From positions 1 to 53,835 of the forward strand of contig NZ_KV757612.1 of NCBI RefSeq assembly GCF_001712795.1: 53,835 bases of DNA. Reading direction: 5' to 3'. This document shows positions 46,328-53,835 of the stretch, one piece after another. How positions within the stretch are numbered: the first letter of the stretch is position 1; the number at the start of each line of letters is the position of its first letter. This stretch comes from Nostoc sp. KVJ20. Its GTDB lineage: Bacteria > Cyanobacteriota > Cyanobacteriia > Cyanobacteriales > Nostocaceae. A program made the translations under genes and the position numbers. A model generated the notes under the pieces. That model did not search any database and was not told the DNA's origin. It was given only the letters and a program-made list of their open reading frames with translations.

Positions 46328-46689
46328 TGCGTATTGATTAGTCGATTACGAAGAGTAGTAAGCATTTTACTGATTTCTGTAATCAAAAATAAAGTGGAGT
46401 TTGCTTGTGATTGAGGTATATAATTCAACCTTACAGTCAGCATTAAAAAAGTTTCTGTTTCCATTAACGAGCCTTTAGCGATCGCTAAAAAGTTTGCATA
46501 ATCTTTTTTCGTTCCTCGTGCATGACCCTCAGCTATATTTGCTGGTACTGATACTGCTGCTCTAGTGATTTGCGAAGTCAATCGATAAGTTTCTGTTGCT
46601 GGAAATTTGGCAGTTAATTGATATATCTGCACTACCATATCCATTGATTTTTGCCAAACAATCAAATCTCGATGCGACTCTATTTTCAT
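46324..46689 (-). CDS. Four-helix-bundle protein (S23/IVS family) within the cas operon
   Basis: 121 aa. IESHRDLIVWQKSMDMVVQI, FPATETYRLTSQITRAAVSV and PANIAEGHARGTKKDYANFL define the S23/23S-IVS-encoded four-helix-bundle family, related in fold to Avd of diversity-generating retroelements. No reverse transcriptase or variable repeat is seen here. It sits between cas6 and cas4, its stop overlapping the cas4 start, with heptamer repeats on its upstream side. Its role in CRISPR is unknown; it may be a passenger. Confidence 0.85.
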   Translation of the reverse strand: MKIESHRDLIVWQKSMDMVVQIYQLTAKFPATETYRLTSQITRAAVSVPANIAEGHARGTKKDYANFLAIAKGSLMETETFLMLTVRLNYIPQSQANSTLFLITEISKMLTTLRNRLINTQ

Positions 46690-46800
46690 AGGTGATAGGA
46701 AAGAGGTGATAGGGGACAGGGGACAGGTGACAGGTTACAGATTAAGCCAAGTTCTATTTGATACATTATTTATAACCTATCCCCTATCCCCTGTCCCCTT
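46690..46800. repeat. Tandem heptamer repeats in and after the cas6 3' end
   Basis: GGGGACAGGGGACAGGTGAC at ~46713-46732 and opposed CCCCTATCCCCTGTCCCC at ~46781-46798 form an inverted pair around 46740-46780. The latter encodes the last residues of Cas6 (GTGDRG). A third block lies inside cas6 at ~47450-47480. Confidence 0.7.
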
Positions 46801-47658
46801 TAACCTACGTGTCATTCCCATACCCATTGTTGTTTTACGACCAATTCCTGCATACAAAGCAAAGTCAGCTAAAGCGTTAATCTGTTTAATTTGTATTGGT
46901 TCAATTTCTCCCAATATCTTGTAATTAACTTCGCCAATAATGCCGATAAATTTGCTGCGGGAGTCGGCTACTATTTCTGTGTGAATATTGACAAAAGAAG
47001 GAAATATTGACTCAATTGCAATCTGATTCAATTCTATCCCACTGTATTTATTCCACCGCGAAAGTAGGGAATTGAAAACAGATTCTCTGGTAGGAAGAGT
47101 AGTATCATACTGTCCTTGACGGAAGGCGGTAGGTGTGGAAAAGCTAAGGTTGATGGAAGAATTGCGATCGCTAGCTTCTTCGTATAATTGAGCGTAAGTA
47201 GTGGCATTTGCCCAAGGTTGAATAGATTGGGGTGTACCCTGAATGCTGGTAATATACAAGTCAGCCGGGCCAAGATGCCAAGGGCGATTGGGATTAAGAT
47301 TTAGCCAGAGTTGGGTAAGTTTGCCAAATAAAGTGTCATCTAATAAAGAGATGCGCCACCAACAAGGAGTTCCGGCGGGAATGGGTTGTTGATGTGAGTA
47401 TTGCAAACTACTGCTATTAGAAATTTTAGATTTATATTTCCCCCAATCCTGTCCCCTATCCCCTATCCCCTGTCCCCTTATTTGTAGGGGAGAAAGAGTG
47501 AAAGCTTTGTCTGCGGTGGAATCGTGCAAGCGATCGCCTAATGTGCTATCTACAGAACTAACGAGGGTTAAAAATAAGGCGTGGAGATGTCTACCTGTAA
47601 GATACTGTGGTGGAATGGGCGATTGAGGTAGCAAATTCAACACTAAACTATGAGGCAT
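46777..47658 (-). CDS. cas6: CRISPR repeat endoribonuclease Cas6
   Basis: 293 aa, RAMP fold. The C-terminal glycine-rich loop FALYAGIGRKTTMGMGMTRR is the family signature. It cuts pre-crRNA within the repeat, leaving the 8-nt ATTGAAAC handle. Residues ~62-70 (QGIGDRGQD) are encoded by an inserted heptamer block (CCTGTCCCCTATCCCC) in frame, and the C-terminus is also heptamer-derived. The start overlaps the 2OG-Fe(II) oxygenase stop by 11 nt. Confidence 0.92.
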   Translation of the reverse strand: MPHSLVLNLLPQSPIPPQYLTGRHLHALFLTLVSSVDSTLGDRLHDSTADKAFTLSPLQIRGQGIGDRGQDWGKYKSKISNSSSLQYSHQQPIPAGTPCWWRISLLDDTLFGKLTQLWLNLNPNRPWHLGPADLYITSIQGTPQSIQPWANATTYAQLYEEASDRNSSINLSFSTPTAFRQGQYDTTLPTRESVFNSLLSRWNKYSGIELNQIAIESIFPSFVNIHTEIVADSRSKFIGIIGEVNYKILGEIEPIQIKQINALADFALYAGIGRKTTMGMGMTRRLKGTGDRG

Positions 47659-48268
47659 ACTTTCTTTTTTTGGTTGTAGACTGAGTGATTCTTGACTCTA
47701 CAGTAAACTCAGGGATTTCCTGGAGTTCAGTTTCACTCAAACTATACTGTTCACAAACGAGACTTAGGCGATTTCCTGGGGTTTTGACAGCGTTAACCGA
47801 ATGGGTTAAATCACCTTGAAAGTAAACTAAAGTATTGAATTGGGGCTTAATTTGCCCAAGTTGGCGTTTGTGCGATCGCAATACCAGTTCTCCCCCTTCC
47901 ATATCCGCAGGTACGCGCACATAGAGGACACTGACAACCGCAGGCGGTTCAATGGTTTTGGAGTAGGAACGTAAAGAGCGATCAATATGCGGATCGACGC
48001 GAGAGCCTTCTTTTAGCTGTAAAGGATTGAGGTAAAAAGCATTACAATTTGGTTGGAGAGCTAAATCTAGGTAAGGTTTGAAGTAGGGAAACTGCTGTTC
48101 TACTTTTGGTAATCCAGAACGCTGAAATACTACAGAAAATCCTTTAGTGGCGACAAAATCGCGGTTGAGGTTGTTGATAGCAAAGTAAGGACAAGCTTGG
48201 ATTTCTCCCCACAAGTTGTTTAGGTAGTCGCTGGGGAAAGCGTTGGTTTGTTGTTGATAGTGTTTCAC
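47648..48268 (-). CDS. 2-oxoglutarate/Fe(II)-dependent oxygenase in the cas operon
   Basis: 206 aa. The double-stranded beta-helix metal triad reads H-x-D in RVDPHIDRS (~113-119) and distal H in FQGDLTHSVNAV (~156), and the oxoglutarate Arg is in KTPGNRLSLVCEQY. It fits a prolyl-hydroxylase-like (P4H/PiuC-type) 2OG oxygenase. It overlaps cas6 by 11 nt, so it is translated with the CRISPR genes. No such enzyme belongs to the known type I-D core (cas3', cas10d, csc2, csc1, cas6, cas4, cas1, cas2). Possible roles are modifying a Cas protein or nucleic acid; it could also be a hitchhiker. Confidence 0.85.
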   Translation of the reverse strand: MKHYQQQTNAFPSDYLNNLWGEIQACPYFAINNLNRDFVATKGFSVVFQRSGLPKVEQQFPYFKPYLDLALQPNCNAFYLNPLQLKEGSRVDPHIDRSLRSYSKTIEPPAVVSVLYVRVPADMEGGELVLRSHKRQLGQIKPQFNTLVYFQGDLTHSVNAVKTPGNRLSLVCEQYSLSETELQEIPEFTVESRITQSTTKKRKYAS

Positions 48269-48377
48269 TGGGGATAGAGGAGCGATCGCTGAATGTGGTA
48301 TCTAAAATTTTAAAGACTGTCGAGTGATGATAGTAGTATTCTTTTAAGTGAGAAAAACTACATAGCGAGAAAAACCA

Positions 48378-48746
48378 ATGAGAATTGATGATTACAATGC
48401 AGCAAAGGCACTAACTGAAAAACTGAAAGAGAACTTACCCATTAAAGCACGAGCCGGGAAGGAGTTTTTGAAGACATTAAAGCAAAAAGGAGTAAACGCC
48501 GATCCAGACAGAGAATTTGAAATTGATTTCGTTGGCTATTCAGGAGATGAAGGCGGGATTATGTGCGGACTAAAAGAGCCAAATAATCCCGAAAGTAAAG
48601 AACAATATGTTTCTTCTATTACTCACCTAAAGATTGATCCTAATCATCCTTTAGCGGCTGAAGTGCAGACTTATCAACGCCAGCGAATACGTAAGTTAAT
48701 GTTGCAAGATTCCAGAGGTTTTAAAGCCGAGTTAATGACGATATAA
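48378..48746 (+). CDS. Conserved hypothetical protein, antiparallel inside the cas locus
   Basis: 122 aa. MRIDDYNAAKALTEKLKENL, then GKEFLKTLKQKGVNADPDRE and FVGYSGDEGGIMCGLKEPNN. It is charged, soluble, with no recognised domain. It is the only plus-strand gene between csc1 and the oxygenase gene, and is divergent from the latter across 109 bp, so it splits the cas genes into two transcripts. RBS-like GAGAAAAACC precedes the ATG. Confidence 0.75.
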   Translation: MRIDDYNAAKALTEKLKENLPIKARAGKEFLKTLKQKGVNADPDREFEIDFVGYSGDEGGIMCGLKEPNNPESKEQYVSSITHLKIDPNHPLAAEVQTYQRQRIRKLMLQDSRGFKAELMTI

Positions 48747-48863
48747 CCTCGAAAAAATCAAAGCCGTAGTAAAGGTTTTGGGAAGTAATTAACTCCGAAA
48801 ACGATATTGTATATGAACTGGAATTTTTAAGTTTTGAATGCCATCAAATTGATAGTATTGACC

Positions 48864-49496
48864 TCACATTTGGACATTCTGAATTAAGCTAACTGGGGGC
48901 ATATTCACAACATCATAGCTAATCACTTGATTGGTGAACATGACATCTAAAGGATTTAATGGATGTGTACAAGTGAATATACCTTCAAAAATTTTATGTT
49001 TCGGTAATTGTTCAACCGTCACTTCGGCTTTACTCATCCATTTACCCAAACGAATCCACTTTGGTAATTTGAGTTCTTTTTGAGATATGACAAAAAACTC
49101 AAATCTACTTTCTGCTGCTATTTCCTTTGCTCTCCCAAAACTGGGGATATTTTTCTGTGTTTTCTCCATTTCAACGTGGTAGTTATTGTTAGCATACTTC
49201 CAGGTGTTGAGAATGGAAGAATGATTGAGCGATCGCGCCGGAGTTACGTAAATTTGCTGTTGATTGAGTGGCGTTAAATGCTCCTCATATTTTGGCACTT
49301 GTTCGGGGCAAAAATATCGATAAGAATGTTCTTCAGCAACGGTAGTAGAGTAGATTTGGCTATCAACTAAACCCAGTGCATAACAAAGAGCGTAATTGTG
49401 AATTATTGGCTCTGTTTCATACAATCGCCCGATTTCACGAGTTGCGTAATAGAGGCTGTCATGAAGTTCTATTTGACAGCGATAAATAATTGCCAT
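48864..49496 (-). CDS. csc1: Type I-D Cascade subunit Csc1 (Cas5 family)
   Basis: 210 aa. MAIIYRCQIELHDSLYYATR, GRLYETEPIIHNYALCYALG and YVTPARSLNHSSILNTWKYA match Csc1, the RAMP subunit that caps the 5' end of crRNA in the I-D effector. It lies 5 nt after csc2, translationally linked. It appears full length. Confidence 0.93.
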   Translation of the reverse strand: MAIIYRCQIELHDSLYYATREIGRLYETEPIIHNYALCYALGLVDSQIYSTTVAEEHSYRYFCPEQVPKYEEHLTPLNQQQIYVTPARSLNHSSILNTWKYANNNYHVEMEKTQKNIPSFGRAKEIAAESRFEFFVISQKELKLPKWIRLGKWMSKAEVTVEQLPKHKIFEGIFTCTHPLNPLDVMFTNQVISYDVVNMPPVSLIQNVQM

Positions 49497-49501
49497 CTTG
49501 C

Positions 49502-50536
49502 TTACTCCGTGACAGCAGCAGCTTTCTTATTATTCTTGGTATCTTTCTTAGGGTCTTTCTTACCTGATTTAAGAACCCATGTTTGAGCATAAATAGATGA
49601 TTCAGCATTTGCTTGATTCAACATTTCTTGCAATCGAGTTTCATCACTGGTAATAGACTTAACTTCACTCAAAAGTTGTGTGAAGGATGCACCAAAAAAA
49701 TCAGTATGAGAAATACACTCTTGAGACATTAGAGCAGTAATTGCTTGTGTAGCCGCCTCTAAAACCTCGTCTTCATTGAGCGGATCGGGAGGATTAATTT
49801 GCTTTGGAGTTGCATTACTCATTACGTCATATATCTTTTGAGTCCAAAGAAGATTACTAACAATCTCACCATCAGCGAAAATGACTCCAACTAACTCATT
49901 ACGTACTCTACCAGTACGGGTAGTCTGCGCTCCATAATGGCGTGTTCTGAGAATATTATTGAAAACATAAAGAAATCCAGCTTCAGTGGGATCTTTCAGC
50001 GTGACAATACTGGGGAAAAAGACTTGAGGTAAGATATGGTCTTGACTATTAATACGGCTGGTTACTTCACCTTGACGGCTCATTGTCCCATTTTCAAAAG
50101 GTGCATTGAGGGTAAAGTTAAGGTGAGAATCATCAAAGGGTGTAATAGAGTACGCTGTGTCTACAACTACTTTCGACTTTTCAGAACCGGAATCACCAAT
50201 AGCAAAACCGTAGAGAATACAATCAGGAGTAGTTTTGCTGAAATCTACGTTGTAGTCGCATTTTTCCCAGTCACCAATTTTGTAGTTACGTAATAATTCT
50301 CTACCTGTTAAACGCTCTGGTGTAGACTGCTTGCGCTTAAACATTGCCAAGCGACTAATAGGTTCTTTGTTTTCAATTCCAGCACGTACTCTGGCTTTAT
50401 TGAGTTCACCATCTGTCTGGAATAAAGGATAAGATTCTGTAACACGAATAGTAATAAAATGAGCATACTTACCCATTGGTTTAGCAGGAATTACATCGTG
50501 GAAAAATTTAGAATCGAGTGTTTTCAAGAATTTCAT
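49502..50536 (-). CDS. csc2: Type I-D Cascade backbone subunit Csc2 (Cas7 family)
   Basis: 344 aa. FLKTLDSKFFHDVIPAKPMG, FITIRVTESYPLFQTDGELN and FVFNNILRTRHYGAQTTRTG-like residues (FLYVFNNILRTRHYGAQTTR) are Csc2 hallmarks. It polymerises along the crRNA. The C-terminus is Lys-rich (GKKDPKKDTKNNKKAA). 43 nt separate it from cas10d. Confidence 0.95.
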   Translation of the reverse strand: MKFLKTLDSKFFHDVIPAKPMGKYAHFITIRVTESYPLFQTDGELNKARVRAGIENKEPISRLAMFKRKQSTPERLTGRELLRNYKIGDWEKCDYNVDFSKTTPDCILYGFAIGDSGSEKSKVVVDTAYSITPFDDSHLNFTLNAPFENGTMSRQGEVTSRINSQDHILPQVFFPSIVTLKDPTEAGFLYVFNNILRTRHYGAQTTRTGRVRNELVGVIFADGEIVSNLLWTQKIYDVMSNATPKQINPPDPLNEDEVLEAATQAITALMSQECISHTDFFGASFTQLLSEVKSITSDETRLQEMLNQANAESSIYAQTWVLKSGKKDPKKDTKNNKKAAAVTE

Positions 50537-50579
50537 GATTTCATTGCTCCGATTTAATTAGTTGTAAAAAAAGAATAAA

Positions 50580-53500
50580 TTAGACTGATGCTTCAAGTTC
50601 TAATTCAGGAATATCATCCGGTTCCTCTTGTGGACGTGCTTTACGTTCTTCATCATCTGCTAGGCGATAAAGGTATTCACAGGTATCTCGAATTAGGTTA
50701 AGTTGAGTACCTGCTAAACGTGCGCGATCGCTTTTAAAGCTTCCCTCAAATATTTCTTTTACAAAATACTTAGAAAACTCATAAACTGCTTGACGTTCTT
50801 CTTCGGAAGTTAAGGCAGGTTTCCACTTACCATCAATTAAAGTTAATGTTGGTTTTCCTTCAGCCGCTCTCCGTCGCACATTGTTCATCAGCTTGGCTAG
50901 ACGAGCCGCTACCACATCTATTAAAGAATCAGTGTCACTAGCCATAGATTTATCAATTTTCAAAATTACATCAGCAGCCTCATCAATTGGTTTGAGAATT
51001 GCATTAGCTTTCGCATATTGACTTTTAGAACGATAAAAACGACGGTAGAGTTCTGTTAACTTACGCAGTTGATTCACAGCTTTTCCTTCTGGTTCAAAAT
51101 AGTGATAAAAATCCAAGTATAGGCGAACTTTCGCCATAGGTACAGAATCAATTTTGTCTTGCTTTCGCAACCATTTATTAAGGTAATAGAAGACATAGAG
51201 AGGACTAGTTTCTAAATCCCGTGCTAAATCTGCTAATTTTCCCCAATCTGGATCGCCATCCTTTTTACGGTTAACTTCCAAGTGAATAGAATAAGCAGCA
51301 GTGAGAGTATTGAGGGGAGAAAATTCACGCTTTTCTGAAATTCTAGGTAGAATGCTATCTAAACGATAGTTATCTTTTTGAATTAAAGAACGAATCGCTT
51401 GATGTTCTCCATCAATTAAAACTGTTTGTTCAAAATCAGCACCACTAATAAAAGGTGGTACAGGTGACTCTGATGCAACGACTTTTACATCAAGAACAAG
51501 CGGTAAAGCAAATGCTAACCAAGTTGGCATTACCCACGATTCTGTATCTGTTGCTTCTCTTCCTGGCGGTAAACCAATGAAGAAGAAAGTTAATGTTTCA
51601 TCATCGGGATAGCTAATTTTAAATGTCTTATCATCTTCTGGTGAAATATCCTGCTTAATTAACAAATCATCGACTTGTTGATAGTTGTCAATTGTTAAAT
51701 TTGCAACTTGTTCTTTGGAAACAAAATGTTTGCGAAGTTCAGCATCAAATCGAGTTTGAGATATGGCGTTATAAGCCTTTTGCAAAAACTTATTTGTTTC
51801 TGGAGTAAAGAAGTAAGCAGGATAGAGATAGAGATAGCGATATTTACGACCTTCAAAGTCTGCACCAGTCGCGTTAGTCTTACTCATCATAATTTGTCTC
51901 AACATGATTTCAATTGACCAGATTGAGCAAATTTGCCGCTTTGCAGCTTGAGCATTAAATAAAATTTGGCGATTGCTGTAAACTTGTGGTGCAAATAACG
52001 TTGCTGACTCCATTTGCTCCGTTATAGTGTAGGGAGAACTAGATATAGCACAAACATTTTCTCTACCTCTTCCTGTAAATTTTGCAGCGTTATACCTACT
52101 TATTTCTATTAAAAATTGGTCTGGCTTAGGTTCAAAAACTGCACCTGTTGGTAAAGAAATAACTCGACTTACATAAGTGCGTAAATCACTCCAACCATCA
52201 GGAATTGCAAAATCTTCTAAAATAGGTTCAATGAGGTTGGAAGTATAGTTAACCATACCTTCCATCAACTCAATATTTTGCGCTAAATTTTTACCTAGAT
52301 TTTTCTGGTAATATTTAGCCGATAAATAATACCAATCTAAAGGAACACCTCCTGTTTTCTTGAGAGATTGAATTTGTCTTATAGCTGGTATTTCCTCTGG
52401 CAAACCCAAGTATTCAGCTAGTTTTTCAGTCAAGTTTAAATCAGGAATATTTTTACGTTCAGCTTTAGGAAATTGTTTTTGGTATTCGTTCGCGCGTTCT
52501 TGCCATTTACTCCAAATACCTCGACATATAATATCTCCAAATTCAGCTAATCTATCAATTTGAATTTCATTACCAAATACAACATCTATATTTTGTGGTA
52601 ATTCTCCTTGTGTCTGAAAACTTTGTAAACTTTCACTCCGCTTACCAGATGAGGCTAATTTAGTATCAGGCAGTATACTGATAGCTGCATTAATGCTGAC
52701 TTCCATTAACTCATTAGCACGGAAAAATAACCAGTAGTAATCAGCGAACTTGAAACCTTTACCATCTCGACTAAAACCTGTTTGTCGCTTTGTTAACTGC
52801 TTACTGCATAATATTTTAATTTTATCTACAACTTGATTGGGAATATCAGCAGTATGAATTGCAGGTGCATCGTTACTGGCAAGGTATACTACACCATCTG
52901 GCAAATACAATAACTGTGTGTAGTATTGCTGAGGATGTGCATCCATCAAAGCATTATTAATGATATTCGTCAGCACACCACGATTATCTGATAGAGCATG
53001 GTAGCTAAATGTTAACTGACCATTACTTAAGTCGTTTAATAACTCAGGTAATTTCTCATTTCTGCCATCACTTTCTACATCACGAGGATGCTTTAATAAT
53101 GAAGCAAATAAATCAGACATTTTTAACAATCTTTGTAGTATATTCCGCACTCGTCCATCTAAATTAGGACGCAAACCACGAATTTCTAAACCTCGATCAG
53201 CATCACTGCCATCACCAGCATTACTACTCAGCCACACAATATCATCGATACAATTTTCCCAATCTTCACCCAAAAAACTATCTAAACTAAAATCCTGAAT
53301 TTTTTGTTTTACATACCCGCGTCTTAAATTTGGTGCATCTGATTTCTTTGCAGGGTCTTTACGCCAATCACGGTTTTTAAATACATCATCTGTATCATTT
53401 TCTTCCAACCAAATCGGATAGTCAGGGAATTTTTCAAAGTCATGTAGAATATACGCAGCTACAAATAAACGAGTTTCCTTTTCTTCACATTGACGCTTAA

Positions 53501-53630
53501 CAGGATTAGTTTCCAGTTCCGATGACTTTAATTTTTGAATAATTCGGTAGGTAGGGAACAAACCATTAAGCAGATGAGATATAGCATTTCTCAGTCTGGT
53601 GAAGTACAGTAACAAGAATGGGTAAACCAA
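50580..53630 (-). CDS. cas10d: Type I-D large subunit Cas10d (Csc3), N-terminus replaced by IS630 sequence
   Basis: 1016 aa as read. Recognisable Cas10d sequence starts at residue 18 (SHLLNGLFPTYRI), followed by the HD nuclease motif LFVAAYILHDFEKFPDYP, a palm-like middle and helical C-terminus (LDFYHYFEPEGKAVNQLRKL). Residues 1-17 (MVYPFLLLYFTRLRNAI) are antisense or other-frame reading of an IS630 end. The joint is the TA at 53580-53581. The native start and some N-terminal residues therefore lie beyond the element. The truncated protein might be made from a start inside the IS; otherwise the effector lacks its large subunit. cas3' is not in the window. Confidence 0.9.
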   Translation of the reverse strand: MVYPFLLLYFTRLRNAISHLLNGLFPTYRIIQKLKSSELETNPVKRQCEEKETRLFVAAYILHDFEKFPDYPIWLEENDTDDVFKNRDWRKDPAKKSDAPNLRRGYVKQKIQDFSLDSFLGEDWENCIDDIVWLSSNAGDGSDADRGLEIRGLRPNLDGRVRNILQRLLKMSDLFASLLKHPRDVESDGRNEKLPELLNDLSNGQLTFSYHALSDNRGVLTNIINNALMDAHPQQYYTQLLYLPDGVVYLASNDAPAIHTADIPNQVVDKIKILCSKQLTKRQTGFSRDGKGFKFADYYWLFFRANELMEVSINAAISILPDTKLASSGKRSESLQSFQTQGELPQNIDVVFGNEIQIDRLAEFGDIICRGIWSKWQERANEYQKQFPKAERKNIPDLNLTEKLAEYLGLPEEIPAIRQIQSLKKTGGVPLDWYYLSAKYYQKNLGKNLAQNIELMEGMVNYTSNLIEPILEDFAIPDGWSDLRTYVSRVISLPTGAVFEPKPDQFLIEISRYNAAKFTGRGRENVCAISSSPYTITEQMESATLFAPQVYSNRQILFNAQAAKRQICSIWSIEIMLRQIMMSKTNATGADFEGRKYRYLYLYPAYFFTPETNKFLQKAYNAISQTRFDAELRKHFVSKEQVANLTIDNYQQVDDLLIKQDISPEDDKTFKISYPDDETLTFFFIGLPPGREATDTESWVMPTWLAFALPLVLDVKVVASESPVPPFISGADFEQTVLIDGEHQAIRSLIQKDNYRLDSILPRISEKREFSPLNTLTAAYSIHLEVNRKKDGDPDWGKLADLARDLETSPLYVFYYLNKWLRKQDKIDSVPMAKVRLYLDFYHYFEPEGKAVNQLRKLTELYRRFYRSKSQYAKANAILKPIDEAADVILKIDKSMASDTDSLIDVVAARLAKLMNNVRRRAAEGKPTLTLIDGKWKPALTSEEERQAVYEFSKYFVKEIFEGSFKSDRARLAGTQLNLIRDTCEYLYRLADDEERKARPQEEPDDIPELELEASV

Positions 53631-53835
53631 TTATAAATATCAGTTAACGAGACTTGAGTAAAAGCAGTTTCAATTGCTTTTGCTAAGTCTGGATAACTTC
53701 TAGCTCCAATAGAACGTAGTGAAGTTTTAATTTTTGACCAACAGTTTTCAATTGGTGAAAAATCAGGAGAATATGGTGGCAAATAAATTAATTTAGCTCC
53801 AACAGATTCGATTAATTTTTCAATATCTCAACCTT
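53580..53835 (-). mobile_element. IS630-family element inserted in cas10d (right end and transposase C-terminus)
   Basis: The minus-strand frame ending at TGA 53591 reads KLIYLPPYSPDFSPIENCWS, KIKTSLRSIGARSYPDLAKA and YNWFTHSCYC, the DDE C-terminus of IS630 transposases. The outer end TATAGCATTTCTCAGTCTGG starts at the TA joint (53580) and resembles the element end at 16220. An in-frame TGA at 53828-53830 interrupts the frame, so this copy may be frameshifted. The rest lies outside the window. Confidence 0.85.

Noticed and set aside
46324..46689. Avd of a diversity-generating retroelement
   Set aside because: No reverse transcriptase, template repeat or variable repeat is present; only the fold is shared.
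1..53835. tRNA or rRNA genes
   Set aside because: No convincing cloverleaf, T-loop motif or rRNA segment was seen on reading; not tested with a covariance model.

Overview
The window looks like an accessory chromosomal or plasmid segment of a heterocystous (Nostoc/Calothrix-type) cyanobacterium. The evidence is a psbA gene, many HIP1 octamers (GCGATCGC), tandem heptamer repeats of the CCCCAGT/CCCCAAT type, PEP-CTERM proteins, a WD40/NB-ARC giant, and a type I-D CRISPR-Cas locus with a GTTTCAATCCC repeat.

Layout. (1) 1-139: start of an IS982-type transposase that runs off the left edge. (2) 403-15428, all on the minus strand: a RiPP biosynthetic cluster. It encodes a cobalamin-type radical SAM enzyme, a SnoaL-like protein, a nitrile-hydratase-leader (NHLP) precursor with a Cys/Ser/Thr-rich core, a fused E1-like/YcaO cyclodehydratase, a SagB-type dehydrogenase, a PoyD-like radical SAM epimerase, a LanM-like synthetase with a degenerate cyclase half, and an ABC exporter. 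The combination joins azole (TOMM), dehydroamino-acid (lanthipeptide) and proteusin (D-amino acid, C-methyl) chemistry on one predicted peptide. It is the best candidate here for an undescribed system. (3) 15500-21500: a graveyard of IS remnants and nonsense-interrupted plasmid-type genes around an intact MocR regulator/PNPOx-like pair, a broken ParD antitoxin and a PEP-CTERM protein. (4) 21625-30353: SNF2 helicase, SWIM zinc-finger protein and NB-ARC/WD40 protein. (5) 30516-34983: a psbA copy with an unusual acceptor-side sequence, then a large CTLD/Calx-beta/RTX secreted protein. (6) 35200-43142: IS and gene fragments, a second PEP-CTERM copy, a DUF1993 protein, a small secreted protein, a macrolide-phosphotransferase-like kinase, and a SufR-like regulator divergent from an SDR/RidA/cupin/AraC group that decays at its end. 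(7) 43143-53835: a CRISPR array with 11 identical 37-bp repeats and a type I-D cas set on the minus strand.

The CRISPR locus appears to be decaying. cas10d is cut at its N-terminal end by an IS630-type element, at a TA dinucleotide immediately before the conserved SHLLNG segment, and cas4 has an in-frame TAG. cas6, csc1, csc2, cas1 and cas2 are open. The operon also carries a 2-oxoglutarate/Fe(II) oxygenase overlapping cas6, a four-helix-bundle protein overlapping cas4 by ATGA, and heptamer repeats inside cas6.

Gene calls rest on motifs and family resemblance read by eye. No database search was possible.
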